Shown here in pieces: positions 23,200 through 34,277 of a DNA stretch of 64,000 nucleotides (position 1 is the first letter of the stretch; the number at the start of each line of letters is the position of its first letter). The DNA is from Siphonodentalium dalli (Eukaryota; Mollusca; Scaphopoda; Gadilida; Siphonodentaliidae). Location: positions 157,799,465-157,863,464 of the forward strand of contig CP136068.1 of the NCBI GenBank assembly GCA_032622095.1, in the 5' to 3' direction. The position numbers were made by a program, and so were the translations under genes. Under the pieces are notes generated by a model. That model ran no database searches, was not told where the DNA came from, and saw only the letters and a list, made by a program, of their open reading frames with translations.

Positions 23200-23576
23200 A
23201 TAATGACATTTTTATCTGCATGTTTATCCAAATTTTGGGAATAAAACTTTTGTGGTTATGTTTGGTATTTGTCGGCACTTAATTCTCTATAAAAGCCTGT
23301 ATTTTGATCATCAGACAGCATGATTTGGAACAGTAAACACGGAAGTGAAAAAAAAACTCAATGTGGAAGTGAAACGTCTGCTAAATCCACCAGTTTTGCG
23401 TGTGCATCACAATTTCACCAATTCATTTCTCAATCGAGTTAATTTGTGACGTCACAGAGTCCCGATAAAAAAGTCATATTGCACACTTGGGAGTCCAATA
23501 TGACATTCGGGAGTCCAATATGACTTTTTCCCAGATTATCATGTGGCGGCTTTTGCCCAATCAGAAAAGGTGTTAG

Positions 23577-23966
23577 TTAACCCTTTACCCAACAAACCGG
23601 CCAAAACCGGCCAAATAAAGCTTCAACAGCCTAAAATATCTTGGGTCTGTCTCAATAAAACCATACAAATATGGATATCATTGGAACCGGCTCATTGACC
23701 ACATTGTGATGGTTACAGTTATGCCCTGTGCCAATGCATTCTCTTATATATGCGAGTCGACCATAGGTCGCCTCGCATATATAAGAGAATGCATTGGCCT
23801 AAAAAAAATCTTTTTTTACCATTTTTTCTTACATTCTTTAACAATTTTATAATTTTTAATGTGTTAAGCCAATGCATTCTCTTATATATGCGAGGCGACC
23901 TATGGTCGACTCGCATATATAAGAGAATGCATTGGCACAGGGCCCTTCTGTTGGGTAAAGGGTTAA
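23577..23966 (+). mobile_element. TTAA MITE family 1, copy 3
   Basis: TTAA at 23577 is followed by CCCTTTACCCAACA; TGTTGGGTAAAGGG precedes TTAA at 23963-23966. The 382-bp interior carries both palindromic modules intact and is nearly identical to copy 1. Confidence 0.9.
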
Positions 23967-24563
23967 GGGATGGATAATAATATCATATATCCCTCATATT
24001 ACCCATTGATGCTTTATGAAGATAAATAGGGGATATACTAGATTGACTTTGTCCGTCTGTATGTCACTCCGACTGTATGTCTGTGCATACTATATCTGAG
24101 CCATGGGTTATCAGATCTGAATCAGATTTGGTCAGAGATTTACGGTGACCGGTGATTACATTTGCATTTTCCTTTCTAGAGTTATTCTTCTTTGTTGATC
24201 CGGAAATAGTGTTTTTTTGTCTATCCGCCCGATCTAAGCCATGGGTAATGATTTTTCAGCCTCGCGTTCTCGACTATCAGTTCTAGATCCAGCTATCTTC
24301 TGTACATTCGGATTAATACAATTTTTGTTTCCTCTACATGGAAATGCTTGGGCAGGGGGAGTTTGTCTGATAGTGCATAAGATGGTATAGTTATAGCTTG
24401 ATATGTTCCCGGATCTACGATAAACTTCTTTTCCCCAGTGATTGTAACTTCTAGGGTTAAATCTAAATGAGTAAGCTCAATACGTGGTTGATATAAATAA
24501 CAGTAAAATAACATACAAGTATAGTTAACAAGATCATATTCTTAATTGGTTAACCAAACATTC
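23967..24563. other. Fragment of a mollusc-type repeat, no gene
   Basis: 24024-24260 resembles the left part of the 27331-28070 repeat (ggggatatactagattgact). A short minus-strand frame near 24293-24514 has no supporting splice sites. Confidence 0.35.
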
Positions 24564-25320
24564 ATTACCCTGCAGGGAGCCCCACACATATATAGAAGCA
24601 TATAGAAGAGTGTCGTCTGCTCATGTTTGTCTGGGGCTCTTTATGGGTGAAATTATAAAATTGTTAAACTGAATACAAGAAAAAATTATTAAAATTGTAA
24701 AAAATTGTTAGGCCAATGCATTCTCTTATATATGCGAGGCGACCTATGGTCGACTCGCATATATAAGAGAATGCATTGGCACAGGGTCACTATACAATGG
24801 TCGAGGGATGGTCCAATCGGTATCATCCTATAGAAAACAATAGTATGATACACATCATAGACAAGGGTTTCATGATATCTCAGACTTTATTTGGCCGCAT
24901 GATGCCACAACTCTTGGAATAACTGCTCATGTCTAAGAGATACAGATTCACTCCCACTTAAACCATTGAACCACCAATCCCTCTGTTCATCTACCTATTG
25001 TGCTTACCGGCAGTACAAGTTATTGAAACATAAAATAATGAAACTACTTGACTCTGCATTGTTCCCGTTCATCTTCACACTTACCACATGTGACCCTGTG
25101 CCAATGCATTCTCTTATATATGCGAGTCGACCATAGGTCGCCTCGCATATATAAGAGAATGCATTGGCCTAACAATTTTTTACAATTTTAATAATTTTTT
25201 CTTGTATTCAGTTTAACAATTTTATAATTTCACCCATAAAGAGCCCCAGACAAACATGAGCAGACGACACTCTTCTATATGCTTCTATATATGTGCGGGG
25301 CTCCCTGCAGGGTAATGGAT
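24564..25320. repeat. Inverted pair of composite MITE arms
   Basis: The stretch from ccctgcagggagccc (24568) to the palindromic module ending about 24785 is the inverse of the stretch from the module at 25092 to ggctccctgcagggtaatgg, ending near 25318. The spacer between the arms is about 300 bp of unrelated sequence. Confidence 0.75.
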
Positions 25321-25470
25321 GTTTTTTTATTTTATGTCCTCAAAATTATAAGAAACATTTATTTAAAAAACATGATAAAAAATTGTTAGGCCAATGCATT
25401 CTCTTATATATTTGCGAGGCGACCTATGGTCGACTCGCATATATAAGAGAATGCACTGGCACAGGGTATA
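25088..25470 (+). mobile_element. Composite MITE with two palindromic modules
   Basis: The module at about 25093-25168 is followed by an AT-rich spacer, cagacgacactcttctatat, ctccctgcagggtaatgg, and a second module ending in cacagggtatatgggttgat. The same internal arrangement recurs at 33136-33476 and 55989-56347, there inside gacccgccatatc termini. Confidence 0.7.
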
Positions 25471-25577
25471 TGGGTTGATACAAAAATAGTGTGCTTACCG
25501 GCAGTACAAGTTATTGAAACATAAAAGTATAAAACCTCTGGACTCCTCATTGTTCCTGTACACAGCCATCTTCACAC

Positions 25578-25967
25578 TTAACCCTTTACCCAACAGAAGG
25601 GCCATGTGCCAATGCATTCTCTTATATATGCGAGTCGACCATAGGTCGCCTCGCATATATAAGAGAATGCATTGGCTTAACACATTAAAAATTATAAAAT
25701 TGTTAAAGAATGTAAGAAAAAGTGTTAAAAAAAAGTTTTTTTTAGGCCAATGCATTCTCTTATATATGCGAGGCGACCTATGGTCGACTCGCATATATAA
25801 GAGAATGCATTGGCACATGGCATAACAGTAACCATCACAATGTGGTCAATGAGCCGGTTCCAATGATATCCATATTTGTATGGTTTTATTGAGACAGACC
25901 CAAGATAATTTAGGCTGTTGCAGCTTTATTTGGCCGGTTTTGGCCGGTTTGTTGGGTAAAGGGTTAA
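25578..25967 (-). mobile_element. TTAA MITE family 1, copy 4, reverse orientation
   Basis: TTAA ends at 25578-25581 and 25964-25967, with the 14-bp CCCTTTACCCAACA inverted repeat at both ends. The interior is the reverse complement of copies 1 and 3 (it ends tggccggttttggccggttt before the terminus). Confidence 0.9.
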
Positions 25968-26189
25968 CACTGGACAATGGGACAATATGATCTGTGAGAA
26001 ATTTTTTATGAGTTCACCTTCATAATGGCTTTTATTAGAGTGTCGGTGATGTAAATTTTTCCATTTTAGAGTTATTTTCCTTTGTTTATTTTATATTTGT
26101 GTTCCGACCTGCCTGTATTTCTAATTGCCATCATGGGGGGTATGCCAGCATCCGAGGTGCAACCTCTTGTTTGTACTGATAGTTTGAAT

Positions 26190-26385
26190 TATTAACCTTT
26201 CATGATGGGAGCTGTTCTGGTGCAGCATTAAAGATCATGTGCCAGTGCATTTTCTTAAATATGCGAGTTTCCCATAGGGAGCACTGGATTACAAGAGCAA
26301 GGTAAATATTGTTAGGCCCATGCATTCTCTTATATATTCGAGGTGCCCTGTGGGAGACTCGCATATATAAGAAATGCACTGACTC
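26190..26385. repeat. Fragment of the CCCTTTCATGAC MITE family
   Basis: ttaacctttcatgatgggag near 26193 is followed by module words with the cccatagggagc-type loop. The right end is degraded near 26385. Confidence 0.5.
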
Positions 26386-26754
26386 ATGAAGCTCTGGTCA
26401 ATGAATGGTTATTATTGAATTATATTTACACACTAAGTGTTGTCATCACTAAATCCAGCATTCTGATTGGTCGGCGCCCACGTGGCTAGCTGCAGTTATT
26501 TCTCGGTGAATGCGCAACGCCTCATGACACCAAGCTAATAACACCATCGATACGTCATTAGGTTTGGAAAGACGAACGCGTAATGCTTTGGGCGCATTTT
26601 GACTCGCGCAGGATACATCATCGGGTTTCAACATGAAGAGAAATTGTTCCTATTAACTTTTGCCAAGGGTGCTATTGGGTATTTTGGGCTGATCTTGTCA
26701 CGATACACTTTTCGATTTAAATATATTTACAAACGTGGCTTTTTCGCTAAATGT
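26386..26754. other. No supported gene
   Basis: Locally GC-richer sequence with several CpG, including tcggcgcccacgtggct near 26471. No exon could be supported on either strand. Confidence 0.35.
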
Positions 26755-26931
26755 ATATAAATATAAGGATTAAATGTCATGTGGACTATTTTTATGGAGA
26801 TGTAACGGTGAGGTAAGTGGACATAACTTGTATGTAAAACCCTTCGGGTTTTACACAAGTTATGTCCACTTACCTCACCGTTACATCTCCATAAAAACAG
26901 TCCACATGACATTTAATCCTTATATAATATA
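26755..26931. repeat. Long hairpin with about 80-bp arms and a 3-base loop
   Basis: The left arm contains ggattaaatgtcatgtggac and gtaacggtgaggtaagtgga. The right arm is the inverse, with about one mismatch and a two-base bulge. The loop lies at aaaacccttcgggtttt. Because of the palindrome, the same peptide can be read on both strands; this is not evidence of coding. Confidence 0.9.
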
Positions 26932-27330
26932 CCTTGAGTTCACAGAGGGTCAAACTGTCTTTTGGATGGAGCTCCATCACATGTCAGAGAGTTGTTTTGA
27001 CTATTGCCCGATGAGCGAACTAATGCCTGGGCTATAGTCTTCGTGAGGCCAGAATGATGTAATTGTCAAGATTCTGCATGGCCAGAATTTTGTAGAACTA
27101 ATGCGGGGACTATAGTCTTCAAACTATTTTTCCACCAGCTAACAGTTGGTGCAAGGCCAGAATTTTTGACATAAAATAAAACAACTATTGACAGACTTGG
27201 GGTGGAATAGCAAGCGCTCTGTTCTCTCGATTGAACAGCAATCAGGATTATTGAGCGACTCCTTGCTTAATATTCCTGCCTGCTGTTCAAAAGACACCAC
27301 CTTGGGGAAGTAGTCAATAGGTGTTTTATT
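26932..27330. other. No supported gene
   Basis: It contains a short imperfect direct repeat (ctatagtcttc with aggccagaat) near 27030 and 27110. Nothing else. Confidence 0.35.
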
Positions 27331-28070
27331 ATACCCCCACTTTCGAAGAAAATGGGGGGTATACTGGATTGACTGCGTCTGTCCGTCACACTTTCTCCCT
27401 CCGTGTGTCCGTCCATCCGTCCGTCCGTCCAACCACATAACTCGAACAACTATGAACCGATTTCAATAATTTGTTGTATGCAATCTCCTTAGGACCGCCT
27501 CTCCGCATGATGCTAATTGCGGTGCGGTCCGACTTTCTTTTATTAAGTTACGCCTTACTTTTCGACTTATTTTGACTTAGAAAATTCTGTCCAACTTAAT
27601 AACTTTAACAAATATGAACCGATTTCAATAATTTTTGGTATACATGCATCTCACAACACCCTCTCTACATGATGCGGCTCAGGGTTGGCTCGGACTGTTT
27701 TTCCTAACATTACACTTCATTTTCGACTTATTTTGACTTAGAAAATTTTGGGATTTGTTTTTTGTGGATGCTATCAAGTTAGGATATTTTCCGGAAGTTT
27801 CTTCGAATATGGGTTCGGAACAATGATTTTTACCACAGTTAAGTTGCGTTTCTTTTTCTACCCTTTTTTGGGTTTCTGCAATCATTCGAACAAATATGAA
27901 CCAATTTTAATATTTTTTTCTGTACAAGCTTCTTGCGACACCATATCGATATTATTAATCCAAATTTTTCTTTAAAGTTAAAAATCTTTTTTGTTGGGTT
28001 TACAGATAATGCGGGTTGAATTTGCCATGGTGGGGGTATGCTAGCATGCGAGTGCGCACCTCTTGTTATA
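27331..28070. repeat. Mollusc-type dispersed repeat (tatacccccac...ggtgggggtatg)
   Basis: It begins tatacccccactttcgaaga with a gtccgtccgtcc tract and ends ggtgggggtatgctagcatg followed by cctcttgtt. Internal 'aaatatgaaccgatttcaat' and 'cgacttattttgacttagaa' phrases are each duplicated. Confidence 0.75.
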
Positions 28071-28175
28071 TATGACAAAATTCTGGTCTCGCAATATACT
28101 ATTTACACTCATGGGTGATCCCTGGTGTCATATATTGGTGGGTGCAAGCTAACAAATATTGTGTCTGTCATTTGC

Positions 28176-28251
28176 AGAATGAGGTCCCCAGAGAGTGAAT
28201 TTAGTGATGCTATCCCACATCACCGTATTCACCCTATGGGGACCTCATTCT
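28176..28251. repeat. Short hairpin element
   Basis: agaatgaggtcccca (28176-28190) and its exact inverse tggggacctcattct (28237-28251) enclose about 46 bp. It could be a minimal MITE or a structured RNA. Confidence 0.6.
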
Positions 28252-29003
28252 GATTAGGCCTCATCTTAGCGTATGGATTATCTTCACTGTCAACACATCA
28301 AGATAAGTTTTCAGCCCGTCGTGGGCTACTGTGAGTATCACACAACAGTGGACTAATAGGTCCCTTTCACCTGTACACACATGTGCTTTTGGTGTACTTT
28401 TTCATTCTGGACATTTGATCGATGACATACAAAAAGCCTCAATATAGGTTCACAATTTGTTATGTTTATTGACGAAAATGGATAATAATAAGTATCTATC
28501 TGTCAGATAATAGATACGATTTGAGCCGACGGTCTCGGACCATATAATTTAAATTTCAAACCAAACAAATAAAATAGTTTAACAAAATGCTAGTGATTGA
28601 TGCATGATGATTATCAGGGGAGAGCTTTCCGATGAATGGCAACAAGCCATATTTCCGACTAAATCCTGAAAAGTTACCCATAATTCTGCTGCAGTTAAAG
28701 AGTCGATTACTTAGGGCATTACTGTAGTTTGCCTTGTGGTTTTATTTAAGGGTCAGGCGCACATTTGGCCAATATTTCCTGGTATTTCAAAATGAATTTT
28801 CTCAAATCTATCAGGCATTTCTTTGTGATATTTGGTACAAGCGATTATTGTGACACAATATTTAAGAACCATCGACCAATTGGATATTATAACCTCATTA
28901 ACTTCACTTTTATGTCATGAATTTTTTTTTTTAATTTCACTGTTTTCCGGTACCAAGAACTTCTGTAAAATAGATTTTTTCGAAAGTGCAGTTCAAATAA
29001 TCA
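28252..29003. other. Intergenic sequence with one dispersed repeat copy
   Basis: 28618-28730 is a copy of the repeat at 6500-6600 and 7665-7735 (ccatatttccgactaaatcc). The rest shows no supported feature. Confidence 0.4.
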
Positions 29004-29726
29004 TCTATTATATATTTTGAAAGATCTGTGTGTGTGTGTGTGTGTGTGTGTATCTGTGTGTAATCGATGGACTCGAAAATGGCCCAGCCGATTTCGATGA
29101 AACTTGGTATGTGGGGGTATTTTCGGGTCAGGAGTAACATAGGCTTATTGATTTTCAGATCCGAGGTCAACTTTTCATGTGCCGAGGTCAAATCTGTTTT
29201 TACGCCGTTTTGCGCTAATATATTTCAGTTCGGTGCTCACAAATCGATTCGATATAGCGCGAATAATAAATTGCCAGTCATATAATTTGCACGGTTAGAA
29301 TCTGTGGCGTTTCATCTTTCCAGTGATGCATCACACGCCTGTGTACATTTAAAGTTTCTACCTTAATTATCGGGAAGAACGCAGGACCATGCTTCGCTCA
29401 TCGAAAATCATTGCGTAAATATATTACGCCATCAACATATCGTGACGTGATCGCGTTAACTCTTAACCGGCCGATGTCGCGTTAACTCATCACCGGCCGA
29501 GGTATCCGCAAATGACGTTGGGCTATATATCTCGGAAACGGGTGGAGCTATCGACTTGAAATTTGGTATGTGAATGTATCTTCCCCCGGATACGAATTTT
29601 ATCGGGTCGCCGAGCCCGTGCGACGCCAGCTTCGCGCATGCGCAGACCAGATCTCGGAAACGGGTGGAGCAATCGACTTGAAATTTGGTTTTTGAATAGC
29701 CCGGACGAAGTCGGGTCACCTTCTAG
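29004..29726 (+). mobile_element. Helitron-like element 1 (non-autonomous)
   Basis: It starts TCTATTATATATTTTGAAAG directly after an A and ends with the hairpin CCCGGACGAAGTCGGG, then 11 bases finishing in CTAG. The next base is T. A TC start, a CTRR-type end preceded by a hairpin, and insertion between A and T are the hallmarks of Helitrons. A (TG)n tract follows the 5' end. The interior contains two copies of ctcggaaacgggtggagc. No helicase gene is present. Confidence 0.8.
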
Positions 29727-29747
29727 TCTATTATATATTTTGAAAGA

Positions 29748-29780
<33 letters not shown>

Positions 29781-30295
29781 CGGGTCCGTGTCGTTTCGGT
29801 CCAGAGTCGTTTCGGCTGGGACGTTTCGGCCGGGACGTTTCGGCTCAGTTTTAGGCCGAAACGACTCACTTATTGAGCCGAATAGTCTCAACTTTATCTG
29901 ACTTTTGATGATATTTTCTTTGAATATTTCGTGCATTTATGAGTTGTTATGAGGGAATTTGTTTATGAAATGTGACTTTTGATGACATTTTCGTTGCGTA
30001 ATTCAGTATGTATTTTTATGACTTATACCAATAAGATATTTGAATACAATGTGACTATAGCGGTGATTTTCTTTGCGTATTTGTGAATGAAATGTGACTT
30101 TGTTTGATGTTGTTTGATGTTATTCACACTTTAACTCGGTTGTTTGCATTACATCTGTCACTCAGACACATAGTGAGAACTGATTAGATGTTGTTTCTGA
30201 CAACCGGCCAACTTCTATCAGTGTTTGTTTAGGGTTCCTAGAGTATATTAAGCATGGGATACTGCTCTGTTCATATCATCTTGAAATCGTTCAAC

Positions 30296-30951
30296 ATGCC
30301 GTACAACCTTCGTCGACAAGCTACAACCAAGGAAAGCCCTCCCGACAACCCTTGCATCAAGTGTGGGAAAGACGTCTCGTCACACCAACAAGCCGTAGAC
30401 TGCGACTCGTGTGGTCATTGGCAGCACCGAAAATGCGATACCAACATCCCACAAAGTATATATAACTAATAATATTATTCGTTTCAAGTTATTTTCGTTT
30501 ATTCGTTTCTTCGCGTTTCACTCGTTTCTCCAAATCATTGCGGATTATTAGTATTTCTAACTTTCATTAAATTCGTTCATTTATAGGGATATACACCGAA
30601 GCCGTGAACAAGATATGCAGCATACACTTCAACTGCTTCAAATGCAACTCGTCTGGTGTCTGCTCTGCAGTATATATATATGACGATACATCAGCATCCG
30701 ATTTCATTCAGGATGAAATCCGACCTACGTCAGACGAACCGATGGACACTTCATCGCCACCAGACGACAACCACTTCACTTCACCACCAGCACCATCACC
30801 ACCACTGCCATCACCACCAGTAGCTTCATCACCATCACCACCACTACCATCACCAACAGTAGCTTCACCACCAGCACCACCATCAGCTTCGGTAGCACAC
30901 AACCCTTTGATGATCAGCTTCAACATTTCTGAATATATCGACGATTACTGA
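30296..30951 (+). CDS. PHD-type zinc-finger exons of the captured gene
   Basis: Exon 1 is 30296-30455 (donor gtatat) and exon 2 starts at 30587 after ttcatttatag. The joined frame places Cys and His as CIKC (11 residues) CDSC (4) H (2) C, then FNCFKC across the intron. This Cys4-His-Cys3 order is a PHD finger. After the finger, exon 2 continues into a Ser/Pro-rich tail (PSPPLPSPP repeats) and a stop at 30949-30951. Two in-phase donors (near 30670 and 30892) could instead splice exon 2 to the MULE exon at 31056. The Met at 30296 fits a start, because MPYNLRRQ precedes the finger closely. The role would be nucleic-acid or histone-tail binding, by family analogy. Confidence 0.6.
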
Positions 30952-31055
30952 TTTTATCTATATATTTTTTACAAATTATAATTTTTGGAATAATATATTT
31001 AAATCCAATTGTAAATATATTATACTACTATTATACTATCTATATTTTTATGCAG

Positions 31056-32480
31056 GTTAAAGATGCCGCCACAAGAGACATGTTTCGACCTGCGTCTGAC
31101 ATCGTGGAACAAGCCGTGAGAGACAGCGTGTCAACCTCAACAGCCACTTTCAAACCGAAGAACTCCAACATCAAAAGAGTCACCAACCGCCATCGCGCTA
31201 AGATACGACCACCTGTGCCTACCGACGTACATTTCGAAATTAACACCGACTTCTTGCATACCGACGATTTCCTAGTCACCGACCTCAACATGGAAGCCTA
31301 CCGACACATCGTTTTCGCCACCCCCTTTCAATTAGGCATTCTACAGCAGTCTCGAAGGTGGTTTATTGACGGAACGTTTAAGGTAATTACTAGCATCTTA
31401 AAAGCATACCGACAATCTTATCACTCCAGTCCCAGTACTGAAACAATACTGCACCGCCGACAAATACCTCTAATCATAAGCCGACGGCAAGGTGTCAACC
31501 AACCACGCATTAAGCTGTGAGATAAGATATGAGGTAATCCGTCAATTAGCACATCCTAAATATACCTCATACTATTTTGTGACTACAAAATTCATATCTC
31601 CATTATATATAAGAGATTATTCAAAGTAATATATAATCAATTTGTATATATTTTTTACAATATCATGATTCAAAGCTCCCTCTCTTTGTTCATGATGTGA
31701 GTTTTGACATAGTTCTTTCTATTATAGATTGTCAACAAGCCATTCAGCACCAGCTCCCAACTGATGTCTATCAACTGTTTCGCGAAGAGCGGCGATCAGA
31801 AAAAGCAATTCCCCATGGTCTTCGCCTTGATGTCGCGTCGAAGGAAATCAGATTACGTCGCAGTCCTCAACGCCATTCTTCACAGACTTGATGCGCCCCA
31901 GGTCGAGACATTTGTTATGGACTTTGAAATCGGCGCATGGCAGGCTTTCCGTGAAGTGTTTCCTGGAGTCGAGATTAAGGGGTGCGTCTTTCACTGGACA
32001 CAGGCAGTGTACAGAAAGATCACAACCATCGGCCTATCCACTGCTTACCGTGACAACAAACCCACGCAGCAATATCTTCAGCAGTTTTTAGCTCTGCCCT
32101 TTCTGCCGACAGCACACATCAAACATACCTTCGACGCCATATCACCGCAAGCCAACACCGATAAATTGCGGGAATTCGTCTCATACGTAGCTGACCAATG
32201 GATTAACAACGACAACTTTCCGATATCCGAGTGGTGCATCTTCGAACATTCTGTTCGCACGAACAATCACATTGAAGGTAAATATCTACTTTTGTTCCTC
32301 ACAGTTGTTTTTTTAAATTACAAAAATATATATTTATAATAAAATATATTAAAAAATATTACAATGTGTTCTATTATACTTTGCCATTTTCATAACCTCT
32401 TTTTCATATTATTCTTTGCCATTTTCATAACCTCTGTTTTATACTTGTAGCTTGGCACAGGCGAATGAACAGCAAGGCGG
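31056..32480 (+). CDS. MULE transposase-domain exons, 3' truncated
   Basis: Exon A is 31056-31382 (acceptor tatttttatgcag, donor gtaatt, phase 0). Exon B is 31728-32277 (acceptor ttctattatag, donor gtaaat, phase 1). Exon C starts at 32451 after atacttgtag. The protein has RRWFIDGTFK at the end of exon A, with the first catalytic Asp, then FVMDFEIGAWQAF with the second Asp, then GCVFHWTQAVYRK, then NNHIE continuing into WHRRMNSKAG in exon C, with the likely third acidic residue. This is the motif order of the MULE transposase domain. All exons are open and phase-consistent. Similarity ends abruptly at about 32480, where Helitron 3' sequence begins, so the C-terminus is missing. Retained introns imply capture at the DNA level. 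Confidence 0.72.
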
Positions 32481-32577
32481 GTCAGCGGCTAAGTTGGATG
32501 GGATTTCGACGAAATTTGATACATGGGGGTACTTTTGCAATTGAGTGTTTTGGACGGGTCAAATCGTGACCCCGACC

Positions 32578-32739
32578 TGACCTTGACCTTCGAAATAATA
32601 AATTCAAGGTCAAATCGGGTAAAACCGGATGGATTTCGACGGGCACGTTTGTCGGGTACTTTTGTCCGGGCAGTGTTTTGGACTGGTCAAATCGTGACCC
32701 CACTTGACCTTGACCTTGAAAATGGACAATTCAAGGTCA
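32578..32739. promoter_or_regulatory. Cluster of TCAAGGTCA nuclear-receptor-type sites
   Basis: TCAAGGTCA or its inverse TGACCTTGA occurs at 32578-32586, 32604-32612, 32705-32713, 32711-32719 (overlapping) and 32731-32739. This nonamer is the established extended half-site of NR5A/ERR-type orphan receptors. The cluster lies in the 3' part of Helitron 2. Binding is inferred from the motif only; it may just be duplicated element sequence. Confidence 0.4.
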
Positions 32740-32769
32740 AAGCCCGGACGAAGTCGGGTCACCTTCTAG

Positions 32770-33087
32770 TGATATATATGAAGATCATGAGAATAGACTG
32801 AATTTTTCTTAATTCGCGAAATTTAATGATTATTTTCAATTAGAAAAGCAACTACCGATATATCATTTTCTATATTTCAGAATGTTCATGTCATGCCTGT
32901 TGATCAGTGACAAATTGGGCTGAGTTCTGGGTCATGGGTTTATAACCAAGTTATAGCTGACCACCATATCCCTTAACACTGTGGCCTAATTCCAGTTGAT
33001 TGCTCCCTGATTGAGTGGACCACACTGCATATATGTTTTCATTGGGCTGGAATATTTGTGACTGCTATCTTCTTCATTATAATATAT
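32770..33087. other. No feature seen
   Basis: AT-rich sequence between Helitron 2 and the next MITE, without supported structure. Confidence 0.35.
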
Positions 33088-33520
33088 ATGACCCGCCATA
33101 TCAAATCCAGTCGTAAGTCAGGATTTTTTTTACCCAGTGCCAATGCATTCTCTTATATATGCATCGCATATATAAGAGAATGCATTGGCCTAACAATTTT
33201 TTACAATTTTAATAATTTTTTCTTGTATTCTTTAACAATTTTATAATTTCACCCATACAGAGCCCCAGACAAACATGAGCAGACGACACTCTTCTATATG
33301 CTTCTATATATGTGTGGGGCTCCCTGCAGGGTAATGGATGTTTTTTATTTTATGTCCTAAAAATTGTAAGAAACATTTATTTTTAAAAAATGATAAAAAA
33401 TTGTTAGGCCAATGCATTCTCTTATATATGCGATATGGTCGACTCGCATATATAAGAGAATGCATTGGCACAGGGTAAAAAAATCCTGACTTACGACTGG
33501 ATTTGATATGGCGGGTCACA
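33088..33520. mobile_element. GACCCGCCATATC-terminus composite MITE
   Basis: The left end gacccgccatatcaaatcca and the right end tggatttgatatggcgggtc form an inverted repeat of about 40 bp that includes cgtaagtcaggattttttt. Inside is the two-module composite. Both module loops have lost bases: the left is reduced to gcatcgc and the right to gatatggtcgactcgc. Related copies lie at 53712-53815 (right part) and 55941-56347 (left part). Confidence 0.85.
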
Positions 33521-33549
33521 TATGGGGGTATGATACTATATTATACATT

Positions 33550-33885
33550 TAAAATATGCATAATCTGATTAAGCTCCCCTGAATTACTATTTATTTGGTT
33601 GGATTCGCGGGTAAACAATATTTTATTCGAGTCGAGGAAGCCACCTATCAAAAGCTGAGAGTTATTCGATATCATTTTTATGAAATCTATTATTTTTCAC
33701 CATCGAGATTTAGTGGCCCAGTAAAAAGTCGAACGAGCAGACGGTCTCAGACCAAATTGCTGGTGTGAAGATGGATAACTCTAAAATCAAGAGGCTTTGT
33801 GTTGATAATCAGGCCAAATTTCTAAAAATGTTGTTGTTGGAATCTGATTTTATGGGGACCATCAAATCGGATTGAGTACCTTTAA
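33550..33885 (-). mobile_element. AGGTACTCAATCCG-family MITE copy
   Basis: It ends tcggattgagtacctttaa (TTAA 33882-33885). The interior shares the family phrases in reverse (ggataactctaaaatcaag). The left end is diverged (aatctgattaagctcccc). Confidence 0.65.
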
Positions 33886-34277
33886 AATATAACTCAACAT
33901 AATGATACAAATGAAGCCTCCTCTCAGAGCCAAGACAATAAGCTATTTGGTGATTGGAGTGTTGTGTGAAATTATTGATTATTCTAGCAGTTCTTGGTAC
34001 CGAAAGGGACAAAAAATAAAATAATATTTTCAAATGTGAAATTCAAGATTTTTTGTAAGATAGATTCAGAGAAACTCTTGCCATTTTTGGCTGGATTTAT
34101 TCAAAATGTGCGTCTCCATGTCATTCCAGTCATGCAGTCTACTGATACACATACATATTAACCCGTTCTTTACGAAATTAATTCTCGCTCCATACATTTG
34201 AATGGAGGGATGTTCAGGATAATATGAGCAGACAACAGACATACGAAAAGATAATACAAGTGCAGAAGAATTCCCAT

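Larger units (their letters stand above)
29727..32769 (+). mobile_element. Helitron-like element 2 carrying a spliced PHD-MULE gene fragment
   Basis: It begins immediately after element 1 with the same TCTATTATATATTTTGAAAG plus (TG)n start, and ends at 32769 with the same CCCGGACGAAGTCGGG hairpin and CTTCTAG, followed by T. The two elements are head to tail with no spacer. The first about 55 bp and last about 290 bp are Helitron-like. Between them lies a multi-exon gene fragment on the plus strand, cut off at about 32480. No Rep/helicase gene is visible, so movement would need an enzyme supplied in trans. Confidence 0.78.

Noticed and set aside
10149-25963. Tandem palindromic repeats as a possible CRISPR array
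   Set aside because: The repeats are MITE internal modules with TTAA ends, not short regular repeats with unique spacers, and the DNA is eukaryotic.
29523-29936. 137-codon minus-strand frame over the Helitron junction
   Set aside because: It spans the (TG)n tract, giving a run of His-Thr, and crosses from one element into the next.
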